The translations under genes were made by a program, and so were the position numbers. The notes under the pieces are model-generated. The model was given only the letters and a program-made list of their open reading frames with translations. It made no database searches and was not told the DNA's origin. Shown piece by piece: positions 44,881 to 56,534 of a stretch of DNA of 64,000 bases. Each line of letters starts with the position of its first letter. Positions within the stretch are counted from its first letter, which is position 1. Source of the DNA: Caprella mutica (lineage: Eukaryota > Arthropoda > Malacostraca > Amphipoda > Caprellidae). The stretch lies in contig CANNZV010001471.1 in NCBI GenBank assembly GCA_947561585.1, positions 124,001 to 188,000 of the forward strand, in the 5' to 3' direction.

Positions 44881-45127
44881 TGAAGCTATATACGGTAAAT
44901 TGAAGCTATATACGGTAAATTGAAGCTATATACGGTAAATTGAAGCTATATACGGTAAATTGAAGCTATATACGGTAAATTGAAGCTATATACGGTAAAT
45001 TGAAGCTATATACGGTAATTTGAAGCTATATACGGTAAATTGAAGCTATATACGATAAATTGAAGCTATATACGATAAATTGAAGCTATATACGATAAAT
45101 TGAAGCTATATACGATAAATTGAAGCT
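44881..45127. repeat. minisatellite, 20 bp unit, 12 copies
   Basis: TGAAGCTATATACGGTAAAT repeated exactly. The last four copies carry CGATAAAT instead of CGGTAAAT, so the variant spread as a block. Confidence 0.98.
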
Positions 45128-45897
45128 CACGAATATGTTGAAAGTGAATTATATACCTACGATATATGATATGGGATATCCAGTATTTAGCTCTTACATT
45201 GCTATATTAATTAATATGTTAGATTTTATTGTCGAAAACATTCAAATATAGAAAACGTCAATGCTAAATATACTGAGAAAACTTGTAAGTTATTAAAGGT
45301 TAAAGAATAGTTATTTAATACATTGAGTAAATTAGGAAATAACATATAGTTTCAAAACTTGGATCATAGTAGATACCAATTACAATAACGAGTTAAATAA
45401 CAATAATTTTTATTTATAAATAAGTCAAATTGAGAGTACATTTTTAGGGATAAATAATCATTACAATAATATCTTCTACTTGCCACTCATGTTCAACTTA
45501 TTTGCAGCGTAACTGTCAAACTGACATCAATTTCTTTGCCAGAGAATTCAAAGCGCAGTCGATCGTAACGAATGGAAGCGATTAATAATATTGCTTTGCT
45601 TGCCAATTCGAATTAATTGCTTCGTAAATCGCGTCAACGGCAATTTAATTCTGCCGAATATTATTCCTGAAATTGGAGGCTCGCTTGAATAAAATTCTAT
45701 TTAGTTTATTATTATTAATCCAATGGCCTATTGTGAATTTACTGGCCTCATTTAGTAAAAAAAAACAGAAGCGAAATATAAAAACTCATGTGAGGATAAA
45801 CTTGTAAATATTGACAACATTAATTGTCAAAAAGAATTTTCATATGAAAACTATTTGTATTCAACCAATCATTAATTATTATATTTAAAACATAATA
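45128..45897. other. AT-rich sequence with a conserved-looking island at about 45500-45700
   Basis: The island holds GAAGCGATTAATAATATTGC, CGAATTAATTGC and CAATTTAATTC. Clustered AATTA/TTAAT words in less AT-rich DNA suggest an enhancer-like element. Not tested. Confidence 0.4.
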
Positions 45898-46111
45898 GGG
45901 TAAATTACAAATTATCGGTCAGTTTCATATCTTCGGTCATGTAAGAAAAAACTCTATTACAATTGTAATTTAATTTTTATTTTAGTTGGTATCCATGGGT
46001 ACCTACAGGTATCATGGATACCAACTAAAATAAAAATTAAATAACAATTGTAATATAGCTTTTTTTATATGACCGAAGATATGAAGCTGACCGATAATTT
46101 GTAATTTACCA
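45898..46111. mobile_element. palindromic TA-MITE with core, 214 bp (copy 18)
   Basis: TA on both sides. Begins GGGTAAATTACAAATTATCG and ends TGTAATTTACCA. The core GGTATCCATGGGTACC-TACA-GGTATCATGGATACC is almost fully palindromic. Confidence 0.95.
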
Positions 46112-46362
46112 TAGGGATGAAAAAGCTTTCCCCAAAGACCAATGAATCCTAATTGCTTAGAGTGATAAGCAAGGTTTATAAAGCTGCATAAAATATACAA
46201 GGAAATCTTTGTGCAGAAAGGGGCGTAAGAGAGAGTAAATGGGCAATTGCGTTTCCATAGAAAGGTCATAACCGTTCCGTAAGTCCCGCAAGAGTGGTTC
46301 CAGATGGCAGAGTCTAACCACAGTACCCATTCTCTCCAATCATAAACAACAATGACCTCGTC
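46112..46362. other. unique segment, no firm gene
   Basis: The 118-codon minus-strand frame at 46012-46368 runs into MITE copy 18 and is not called. Confidence 0.4.
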
Positions 46363-46633
46363 AAACAACCAACAACATCTGCAATGATATTAACAACCAT
46401 CATGCAAAATGTACCGTGAACAACCAACAACATCCGCAATGATTTTAACAACCATCATGCAAAATGGTACCGTGAACAACCAACAACATCCGAAATGATA
46501 TTAACAACCATCATGCAAAATGTACCGTGAACAACCAACAACATCCACAATGATATTAACAACCATCATGCAAAATGGTACCGTGAACAACCAACAACAT
46601 CCGCAATGATATTAACAACCATCATGCAAAATG
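46363..46633. repeat. minisatellite, 55-56 bp unit, 5 copies
   Basis: AACCAACAACATCCGCAATG, ATATTAACAACCATCATGCA and AAATGGTACCGTGAA recur. The GG/G length variant alternates between copies. Confidence 0.95.
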
Positions 46634-47738
46634 GCATGAAAGAAAGCTTTAGGGTCGTAAGGCGATTTTGATGTGATGGGCAAAATGAGATCCGAAATCG
46701 CATTTCGAATTAGGCTTCAGGGAGGCTTTCAATCAGCGGCAATCATTTCCTCGGTATTTCAGTAGCCTAGTCTGAAATCTGCCAATTGAACTTTTGAATT
46801 ATGAATGGCTAACTTTAACGGCTTAAACATGCATAAGAATGATGATCAAAATAAAAGCTTCCTCAATTTTGCGAAGATAAAAACACATTATTCATTACTA
46901 GTATTTGACATCGATTCTCAAGATGGCAGCTGAAGTATACATTCAGAACTGTAAAAACATATCGCGTAGTTCATATAATGACAAAAATCTAAAAAAGTAA
47001 ATCTTTGATTACTAAAATTGTTCAAACGCAACCTAAATTTAGGTATCATTTGATATCATGCTTAGAGAGCATTTCAGAATTGTCACCAGTGACAAATAAG
47101 TAACTACATTAAGAGTGGATGAAATTATTGGCCCGACTCGTTCGTGCAGTGCCATTTCGAGAGGATTCGCGCCAATTCTAATAAACGGCACAATGGCTCT
47201 CAGGACATTTTTCATTCGAGGATGCCTGCTGCAATGGAATCTAGAGGAGCAATCTCATTCCAGAGTGGAGGCTCAAGGAGAATTTTGAACCCGTATATAC
47301 CTACCTATTCAAAACCACATTATTAAATATGACATCATCATCTACAGGGCATCATGGGTTAAAGGTGTCACTTTAAACATTCTACAGTGCATCATGGTAT
47401 TCAAAAACTTTATTATCTACAGTGTTTAATTTCAAAAACCATTTTCTTAAATCTGGAAAAAGAAATTCAAGTTTATAATTTTGCATTTGATCTCAATTAC
47501 ATGTGTAGTTATAAACAATTCTAGGGTCAGAACATATGTCAGAAAAAAGATATAGTCATCCATTCATCAGGGAAACGAATTTATAGTTCCCTCCTCATAT
47601 GAAAAAGAGCACATCATAAAGGATTTTACCAAGAGACAACATGTTTATAGCAAAAAGAAGCTGTATATTTCCAGCCAGAACTGTATATAGCAACTATCTT
47701 TTGCTTGTTCGCGTCATACATAACTGCGAGATAACTCG
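46634..47738. other. unique sequence, relic of CTACAGTG repeats at 47335-47425
   Basis: About 47100-47300 is a less AT-rich island with a 60-codon frame and no domain. 47335-47425 has degenerate CATCATCTACAGGGCATCAT words similar to the arrays at 1.5 and 4.5 kb. Confidence 0.4.
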
Positions 47739-48209
47739 ATGTTGTTTCTCTCTATGATTGACATAGAAAAGCATCCATTTATCTCAAACATATTTATATC
47801 ATTACAGTTCCGGTCTCCTATTCATGTATTTAAATGGGGGTGCCCTTTAGAAACTCCAGCTAGTAATCAGCCTTTGGAAATGTATTCTAAAAACGAATCG
47901 TCAAAAGTGCCGTGCAATCTAAACATCTTGAACATCATCGTAAACTGCCAAGACAAATTAAAAACAAACGAAAATTGTGATTTGAGTTGTAGTAGCCTGG
48001 CTAATGGCTATTTGTTCTGGAAATTGCTCATGAAGCAGTTTTACATATTCATGGCGGAGGGAGAGTCATATCATAAATGTGTAAATACTTTGCATGCTAT
48101 TCTTCACTTTAATACCTTCTTCTTAATTACTTCACTAACGGGAAATAAATGCTGGAATATATTCATGGAACGTATGAATGAATTAATGCTTAATAGTTTT
48201 ACAGAATAG
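47739..48209 (+). CDS. unrecognised open frame, 156 aa
   Basis: I do not recognise this product. It is the longest frame outside the tandem repeats, the gap and the retrotransposon. It starts with ATG at 47739, stops with TAG, and has seven cysteines and a hydrophobic, helix-prone second half (about residues 88-150) but no clear signal peptide or membrane span. Codon choice is mixed rather than purely AT-driven. Forty-nine bases downstream a decayed MITE begins; no poly(A) signal was seen before it. By a rough estimate at 32% G+C, a stop-free run of this length is expected well under once in the window. It could be a single-exon gene, an exon of a larger gene, a decayed mobile-element frame or chance. 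Confidence 0.25.
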   Translation: MLFLSMIDIEKHPFISNIFISLQFRSPIHVFKWGCPLETPASNQPLEMYSKNESSKVPCNLNILNIIVNCQDKLKTNENCDLSCSSLANGYLFWKLLMKQFYIFMAEGESYHKCVNTLHAILHFNTFFLITSLTGNKCWNIFMERMNELMLNSFTE

Positions 48210-48258
48210 TAATGACTAATGAATTTAAAATATGTATTAGCTTTATATGTTATTTTTG

Positions 48259-48415
48259 CTTTGAGTTATCGGTCAGTTCAACATTGTGGAAGTATATTAA
48301 AAAATAATATATTGGTTATTTTTAGTGATACGGATTAAAATTACGATTTAAAATAAAATGTTTTTATTCTAGTATGATCGACACTGTGGAACTGCCCGAT
48401 AATTCGTACAGTTCC
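48259..48415. mobile_element. palindromic TA-MITE, ends decayed (copy 19)
   Basis: TTGAGTTATCGGTCAGTTCA on the left and GGAACTGCCCGATAATTCGT on the right are inverted. No core palindrome, and the outermost GGGTAAG is lost. Confidence 0.85.
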
Positions 48416-49086
48416 TTCAATGAAATAAGAAACAGGCTCGTCAATATTCGAGAAAAATGAGTCCTGAGCTTTATTTTTTCAATTCTTTCTTTTAAGCTAT
48501 ATTAATTTATTTGCTTTTAAATTAAACTATTTTAAGTTGTTGATTTGATTGGATTTAATGATAAATAATTTAATAAAAAACTGTTGTTCTTAAAAATAAA
48601 AAATAAAATAGTAGAAAAATGTTGTTCTTGAACAGTAAAATAAATCTTAAAATTTAAAAATTGAATAAAAAAAGTCCTAAAAATATATAATATTGCTCTT
48701 AAAAAATATATTAAAAGTACAAAATGTAGTTCTAACCACTTCAAATGGTGTCATTCACAGGCAGTGCCCTAATGATTCCTCCTTAAATACCTCCACTTCC
48801 CTAACCAGAGAAAAGGCACAGTGATGGAAAAGTGCTGACACCAGCGAAACATAGCGATACTGACGGTAAATCTCAGGGTAGAACAGAATTTGAATCTCTG
48901 GTTAAAATGATGAGGCAACTCATTTTCACTGTCCTTTAAGAGCAATATTTAAAAACTATGTTGCATGAATATACTACCAGGCAAATGAAATAAATGAAAT
49001 ATCTAAATTACAATATATAGACATATTCATTCAAGCGTATGAAGTAAAAGTTATAATGTCAAATAAATGATATTTTATTTTACATT
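48416..49086. other. AT-rich sequence, nothing firm
   Basis: A 70-codon minus-strand frame in extremely AT-rich DNA is not credible. Confidence 0.5.
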
Positions 49087-49250
49087 TTACATCCATTACT
49101 GTAAATATTGTTGGTGTTTTAGATAACTTCGTTTCGATTTTTTGGAGTTGATGTCCGACGAAAGACGATGTACAAGTAGTGTTTTAAATTTATGATAAAT
49201 TACTATTGTATTTTTGTGATAATCGGCAATAATCGGCAATGTTTTTTTCC
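49087..49250 (-). repeat. dispersed repeat family 2, copy D
   Basis: CATCCATTACTGTAAATATT, ATGTCCGACGAAAGACGATG and ATAAATTACTATTGTATTTT match the inverse of 13257-13447. A second CCGACGAAAG follows at about 49249, at the border of the next element. Confidence 0.65.
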
Positions 49251-49257
49251 GACGAAA

Positions 49258-49402
49258 GGCTCCCGTACACGAGCGTTTTTTGACGTGTGCTCAATTTTCG
49301 CATGACCCTAAAATAGCACGCACGTTAAAAACGTTACAAAAAGGACAATTCTGGACGCAAGAACAAGACGCTGCGTCAAAAAAAAGCTCGTGTGCGGGGA
49401 CC
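49258..49402. mobile_element. short inverted-repeat element with CACGAGC ends, 145 bp
   Basis: Left end GGCTCCCGTACACGAGCGTT then TTTTGACG. Right end CTGCGTCAAAAAAAAGCTCG then TGTGCGGGGACC, its inverse with few mismatches. No target duplication could be settled, so the superfamily is open. Confidence 0.65.
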
Positions 49403-49432
49403 AAAGATTGATGATAAATCACTAAGCTCGTA

Positions 49433-49763
49433 GTGTAAGTTACGAATTATCGGTTGGTTTTACATTTTCGGTCATATAGTAACTACATAAAAATAATATA
49501 ATTTTCATTTTATTGGTATTCATGTTATCTGTTGGCATCATTGATACCAATGAAAATAAAATAATTAATATAATTAATTTATAGCTTTTTATTGTAGGTA
49601 TAATGGATACCAATAAATAAAAAATAATTAATAATTAATATAATTGTAGCTTTTTCTTGTAGGTATAATGTATACCAATAATATTGAAATTATAATATCA
49701 TTACTATTATATCATTTCTGTATATAACCGAAGATGTGGAACCGACCGATAAATCTCTACCCC
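49433..49763. mobile_element. palindromic TA-MITE with expanded interior, 331 bp (copy 20)
   Basis: Left GTGTAAGTTACGAATTATCG; right GGAACCGACCGATAAATCTC ending in CCCC. The interior half core (TAGGTATAATGGATACCAAT with AT-rich spacer) occurs in about three tandem copies, making this the longest copy. Confidence 0.88.
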
Positions 49764-50467
49764 GCGTATCTAATAACGCCAAGCGGCAACTGCGAATTTC
49801 CTGAACGATATCGCGTTTCCCGTCACGTATCAGAGCAGCGCTATCGATTACTACCAATCGATTAACGGAAACTAAATCACGGAAAGATGTCCCCCCGTTA
49901 CGGTGTTGACGCCGTATGTTAACCCTCTGTACCTTGAGAGGGGAAACTGTGTGTTTTTTGTGTTATTCTAGTGATATATAGGCAAAAGTAATCCTTTTGA
50001 ACAATATAAAAAAACATCAGGAACAACAACAACAAAAAAAATACAATCCAATAGTTTTTAACAAATCAAAGAGTACACAAAAGTGTTCATCAGGTCGTTT
50101 AAGAAAAACATATGAAAAAAAAATCACGCAAACACATCATTCGAAGGTATTTAAAGTTATGTGGAGTTTCTGAACTAAAAACATAATATATAACAAAATT
50201 CGGAAACAGTTTATTTATGTGAAATAATAAACACTTTTATTTTCGTTAGATATATACCTGCATTTATAAAAATGGGCGAAAGATATATCTTTAGGATAAT
50301 ATTATCATTTATCAATATCACATCAAATATCTTAGACTTTATTATATGAATAATGCATGTTATAAATAAATAACTGGTATTAAATATTGAATATAAGTCA
50401 TTTAGAGGAATAAATGCCGTATATTGTCAACAAAAAGTCTGGTTTCACTGTATTTATACCCATGGAA
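49764..50467. other. conserved-looking island then AT-rich sequence
   Basis: About 49770-49940 is G+C-rich for this window, with CGATTACTACCAATCGATTA. No frame. The rest is AT-rich and empty. Confidence 0.4.
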
Positions 50468-50873
50468 AGTTATGGTGGGGCCATAGAAGATTAAGAGGGA
50501 GGGTAATGGTGGGCCCATAGAAGATTAAGAGGGAGAGTTATGGTGGGGCCATAGAAGATTAAGAGGGAGGGTAATGGTGGGGCCATAGAAGATTAAGAGG
50601 GAGAGTTATGGTGGGGCCATAGAAGATTAAGAGGGAGAGTAATGGTGGGGCCATAGAAGATTAAGAGGGAGAGTTATGGAGGGGCCATAGAAGATTAAGA
50701 GGGAGAGTTATGGTGGGGCCATAGAAGATTAAGAGGGAGAGTTATGGTGGGGCCATAGAAGATTAAGAGGGAGAGTTATGGTGGGGCCATAGAAGATTAA
50801 GAGGGAGAGTTATGGTGGGGCCATAGTAGATTGAGGGAGCCCACACATAATCTTCTATGGCCCCGCCATAACA
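50468..50873. repeat. minisatellite, 34 bp unit, about 11 copies, capped by one inverted unit
   Basis: GTTATGGTGGGGCCATAGAA with GATTAAGAGGGAGA repeats to about 50838. Then TAATCTTCTATGGCCCCGCC-ATAAC (50848-50873) is the same unit in reverse orientation, so array and cap can form a hairpin. Confidence 0.95.
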
Positions 50874-51041
50874 TTTGCTCTGGATGTAGCACATGTAAAA
50901 AATGATTTATTATTGCATGAGGAGTATATAACATATAATAAAAATAGATAAATATGAGTTAAAAATATGTAATGTATGAGTAATAACTGTATGATCCATT
51001 AATATTAAATATAATTGCCTCTGTATACCTAACTGTGTATA

Positions 51042-51299
51042 GGGTAAGTTCCGAGTTATCGGTTTGTTCCACATTATCAACCAAAAGGTACATAATAATT
51101 ATAATTTACCTAGTTATTTAAATTGGTATCCATGATACCAGTATTTGTACCCATGATACCAGTACTGGTATCCATGATAAATACATTGGTATCCATGATA
51201 CCTGCAAGTATAATGGAAACCAATTAAAATAATGTTTACTACATACATTTTTTTTACACAATCGAAAAGGGGAATTGTCCAATAACTTGTAACGTATCC
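51042..51299. mobile_element. palindromic TA-MITE with expanded core, 258 bp (copy 21)
   Basis: Begins GGGTAAGTTCCGAGTTATCG after a TA. The left half of the core (GGTATCCATGATACCAGTA) is repeated about four times at 51124-51205 with small changes. The right end GGGGAATTGTCCAATAACTT is decayed. Confidence 0.88.
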
Positions 51300-52759
51300 G
51301 CATTTTAGAGACAATCCTAGAAATGATTAGACTAACAAATTCAATGCCTAAATATTTCACCAGTAGCCAAATTCAGTGTGAAAATCCATAAGGCAATTGA
51401 TGCAGCAGGTGAATATTCATGCGGTTAATTTATTACACAGTTATTCCATTATTTTCACCATATTTACACAATCGATGATGAAGTATGTGTACACACATTA
51501 ACCATGACAGAGCGCATTAAACCCCGCCGCCTATGTTTGTCAGTCAGTGGGCAAACTGACGTACATTATAATCTTTCGATTCGGTGCCAGTAATTATATT
51601 AATAAATTTAAGATAGATAAATATTGCGCTATTTATTGAAACATAAATCTAAAGTGTGTTTATATAGGTTCATTTCTAATAATCAGTTTAGAAATGAAAA
51701 AAAAAAACAAAGTATTGAATTGAGGGAATTTTATGCGATGTCATTTTTATAAATAATGTTTGTAATGTTGCAACACGTTAGAAGTAGAAATGTTTATAAC
51801 ATTCACTTTAGTAGGAATGTTTACAACATTGGTTACAATGTTGTAAAATGAGTAACAATGTTGTCACAATCATTAGGGCAGATTGGGCTGCCATCGATTC
51901 AATTGAAGCCATGGGTAGCTACTAAATCTAATGTAAATTAGAGTGATTTCAGTGTGATTTGTTACAGGGTTATTACACTTGGTCTGGAAATGATGTGTAG
52001 GTACCCTGTAGGTATGTTCCTGTTAATGCAGCCCTCATTCAACTGTTATCACTCCAATTGATAGGGACATACAGCCTATATGGATGTTGGATATGGTTAG
52101 ATATAAAAAATGGAAACTTGTTTTCAATTATTAATGAAACTTGTTAAATTTTTTGAAAAAATTAATTATTATCGTTGCCTATTTTTCATTGAATGATTAA
52201 ATCAAATCTAAATTGATTTCCAGTTATTTAATAATTAAAGATTTAAAGCTCTTGAAATGATGTGCTACATTAATTTTAATATAAATACTGCATATCGAAG
52301 TAGCCATTTAATAGAGATAAAACCGTTTGAACTCTGATGAAATAGCTGCATGGTGTCTTTTTCGAAACAGATGATTGAATTCCGATACTGCAATCTGAGT
52401 GACTGAATGGAGTTCTTTCGGCAGCCAAGATGGAAAAGTTCGTCGTTCCGTCCAAAAATAGGAAATTGAAGATCACAATATACGATAGTATCGGTTGTAT
52501 TACACATGAATCACTATTTTTAGTGGACAGTTTGGACAATTTCAGAAAATTCGAAAAAGATTCTTCGTAGAACTCATTTCCAATTGTCGTTCTTTGATAT
52601 CTAATTTTTAAAGTAGATATGCAAAGCTAATAAGTAATAATATCTTGGTGCCGTGATTTAGTAAATGTACTTATATCTTTTTATCCTTATGTTTTGTGTG
52701 CAATGTGTATTCTATACCCTGTAAAATGTACCAAGTGTATGATAAATATATACTGTCAT
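51300..52759. other. unique sequence, no firm gene
   Basis: About 51740-51870 has scattered AATGTTGTAA/TTACAACATT words that can pair. 52265-52540 is less AT-rich, with weak minus-strand frames of 80 and 87 codons. Confidence 0.4.
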
Positions 52760-52945
52760 AGTACCACATATATATAAAAGGTCAGAGCAGCACAAATATA
52801 TACAGTCACAGTATCACAAATAAATAAAAAGTCACAGTACCACAAATAAATATATATACGACCACAGTACCACAAATAAATATATATATATATATATATG
52901 TTCATAGTATCACAAATACGGTCTCAGTACCACAAATATATATAC
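52760..52945. repeat. degenerate repeat CACAGTACCACAAATAAATA with TATA runs
   Basis: Five to six units of variable length separated by (TA)n. Confidence 0.85.
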
Positions 52946-54841
52946 GGTCATAGATAACACAGTGTTTCCGCATTTTAGAGCATCTCAGCTCATTTCATCT
53001 GTGACAATGGCATGATGTCCATGATTCTGTGCAGTCTGCTGGAGCTTTTGAATGCACAGTCTGTTTGGAGAGACTCCAGACTCCATTTCTCCTTTGGTGT
53101 TACACTCCAGCACGCAGTGTATTACTGTGTACACTCACAAACCTCTTTAGGGTGCCACACTTTTCTCGTGAAAAGGGGCCGCTTGCTTTAAATATTTGTA
53201 CTCGCAAACTATCTTTTCTTCATACAAAAGAACGCAATTAATAGTCACAAGAAAACGTTGGAGTTTTCTATTTTATTCATGCATATTCAGATATGAAGTA
53301 TTATTCCAAGAACAACATAACATATTGTATTATACTGCGCATCGTACATGCTTTCTGATCGTGTACTTTGCGCACTAGCCACTTGTTTTAATGTACTGCT
53401 AAGCACTTTCGTTCGATTATCCTACACAACAATTATCAAATTTCAATATATCACTTCTGATATCTTTCAAGTGTCCGAATTTACCCCCGTTCCCATTTTC
53501 TAGCATCCGCAACACTCTAAGGTATTAGTTGCCAAATGAATTTGAGTGGGAATTGCACTTCCAGATTTGCTATACAACAAGGAATGGTGAGAATCAAATC
53601 CAATTCCATATGCTTTCAATTTGGTTCGAGAATAGTGAGAATAGAATATGGAGTATTGAGTAAATTGTTCCAAAACCTATAGAATATCATAAGTAACTTA
53701 AAGCAAATCAATGAAATGGAGATATATACGTACATAATATAATAAATAGATAGTGAATGTAGTAGATAACAATGCTCACTCTATTCATTCGGTCATTATT
53801 TTAATGATGAAATTATCGTATATATTGTGAGGTGATTACTACAATTATTATCCAGACTAAAAAGGTCACGAAAATAATCCATTCGATAAAATGTCACGGA
53901 ACTGTTTCACATATCGATAATAATTCATCTTCAATTATTCATAGATCAAATATTAGAAATAATATTAGTATAGATATGGTGTTGAACCATGACGAGAGTT
54001 AATTAGAACAAATATTGATATAAGAATAATGTTCTCTGAAAATTTGATGGAGCAAACAAAGTTAGTTTAGGTGGTCAATATACATATGCGGTCACATATT
54101 GAAAATGTAATATAATTGGTACTCTTCGTATCCGTTACTTGAAAGTGGACATGTGAGTAAATGCACCCTAGTTACACTACTAAATGCACCATAGTTACAC
54201 TACTAAGTGCACCAATATAGCACTACTAATGTACTTTGAGCACTTTGAGAAGAGATTAACAAATGACCTAAATAGAGATTGATATTGAGTGTTCTAATGC
54301 ATTGGAATAGGTTACATGTATTTATGTCCAAAGATAATCCATCTCTAATAGCACTTAATGATTATTAACTGAAGATAATAATTGAAAGAAAGACAAAGCT
54401 ATACGAAATAATGTCTGAGAATCATAATATTTAGGATTTTAATAATAATCCAATTAGACTATAAAAGTAACTTCATATTGGTCTATCGTCGGACATGATG
54501 ATAGAAGCAGTTCACAATGCCCGTAAATAAGTAAGACTAATTAAAATTATTTGAAATTAAATATTTAAAATACGATAGAACATCAATTATTCAAAAATGA
54601 ATTTGGATTCGAACTAAAACTATTAAAAGCTATATTAATAAATTAAATGGAAACTGCATATTTTTTTCTATTTTCTTTATTTTATATTCCAACTCTTTTC
54701 CATCTACATACAAAAAATCGGCAGAAATATCATTCTCTATGCCATAATAACATCAATGTTATTTTGAACTTTGAAAGTGAACAGGTAAAACATGTACAAA
54801 GCCAAAAAGTTACATAATACTCATAAATAATGTTATATCTA
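52946..54841. other. unique AT-rich sequence, no firm gene
   Basis: Short frames near 53029-53378 lack features. 54161-54232 has three degenerate copies of GTGCACCATAGTTACACTAC. Nothing else recognised. Confidence 0.45.
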
Positions 54842-54940
54842 GGGTAAGTTCTGAGTTGTCGTATGGTCCCACATTTTCGATCATATAAGAAAAAATGTAT
54901 AATTATCAATTTCACTTCATTTTAATTTGTTTTTAATTAA
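54842..54940. mobile_element. palindromic TA-MITE, left half (copy 22)
   Basis: GGGTAAGTTCTGAGTTGTCG, then CATTTTCGATCATATAAG-AAAAA, preceded by TA. The right half is absent. Confidence 0.82.
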
Positions 54941-55207
54941 TGTTTAATCATTTAATGACTTTTGTACCATATTTATCGTTCATTCTACAAGACTATAATT
55001 TACCACTTTATGATAAACCATGCAATTAAAATATCAGTCAGTTTGATAGTGCATTACTATATATGAAAACTATTAACACTGTGCTTGCATAACTCATGGA
55101 ATAATTAGAACACTATTATGCATCTTAATTCAGAGGTGAAGTTAAAATCAGTGGAGTAGTTTGCTACCATTTCTGTACTACTATTCCAGTCTTACCAACA
55201 GTGAACA
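54941..55207. other. AT-rich sequence, nothing seen
   Basis: No feature recognised. Confidence 0.5.
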
Positions 55208-56313
55208 ATGTAACAATATATGAAACTACTTGCATATGTAACAATATATGAAACTACTTGCATATGTAACAATATATGAAACTACTTGCATATGTAACAA
55301 TATATGAAACTACTTGCATATGTAACAATATATGAAACTACTTGCATATGTAACAATATATGAAACTACTTGCATATGTAACAATATATGAAACTACTTG
55401 CATATGTAACAATATATGAAACTACTTGCATATGTAACAATATATGAAACTACTTGCATATGTAACAATATATGAAACTACTTGCATATGTAACAATATA
55501 TGAAACTACTTGCATATGTAACAATATATGAAACTACTTGCATATGTAACAATATATGAAACTACTTGCATATGTAACAATATATGAAACTACTTGCATA
55601 TGTAACAATATATGAAACTACTTGCATATGTAACAATATATGAAACTACTTGCATATGTAACAATATATGAAACTACTTGCATATGTAACAATATATGAA
55701 ACTACTTGCATATGTAACAATATATGAAACTACTTGCATATGTAACAATATATGAAACTACTTGCATATGTAACAATATATGAAACTACTTGCATACGTA
55801 ACAATATATGAAACTACTTGCATATGTAACAATATATGAAACTACTTGCATATGTAACAATATATGAAACTACTTGCATATGTAACAATATATGAAACTA
55901 CTTGCATATGTAACAATATATGAAACTACTTGCATATGTAACAATATATGAAACTACTTGCATATGTAACAATATATGAAACTACTTGCATATGTAACAA
56001 TATATGAAACTACTTGCATATGTAACAATATATGAAACTACTTGCATATGTAACAATATATGAAACTACTTGCATATGTAACAATATATGAAACTACTTG
56101 CATATGTAACAATATATGAAACTACTTGCATATGTAACAATATATGAAACTACTTGCATATGTAACAATATATGAAACTACTTGCATACGTAACAATATA
56201 TGAAACTACTTGCATATGTAACAATATATGAAACTACTTGCATATGTAACAATATATGAAACTACTTGCATATGTAACAATATATGAAACTACTTGCATA
56301 TGTAACAATATAT
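55208..56313. repeat. homogeneous minisatellite, 28 bp unit, about 39.5 copies
   Basis: ATATGTAACAATATATGAAA-CTACTTGC is repeated with almost no variation. The only differences I find are two CATACG units (variant base at 55797 and 56189), exactly 14 units apart. Confidence 0.98.
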
Positions 56314-56429
56314 GGATAAATCTATGGTTTATAATATGAGATGGATGAATTGTATACCTGAATGTGATATATGTGTTGGAAATGAAGTTGGAAAAGAAAA
56401 TTATATAGTAATCATTATTTAACACGATA

Positions 56430-56534
56430 TTTTAATTGGTATCCATGATACCTGCTGGTATCATGGATACCAATAATTTAAAGATTGCATTGTGATCGAA
56501 GATGTGGATTAGTCTAATAACTCAGATCTTACCC
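56430..56534. mobile_element. palindromic TA-MITE, left end lost (copy 23)
   Basis: A perfect core GGTATCCATGATACC-TGCT-GGTATCATGGATACC, then the right end ATCGAAGATGTGGATTAGTC ... TTACCC. Truncated on the left. Confidence 0.88.

Noticed and set aside
46012..46368. 118-codon minus-strand frame
   Set aside because: About 100 bases of it are MITE copy 18, and the rest shows no domain.
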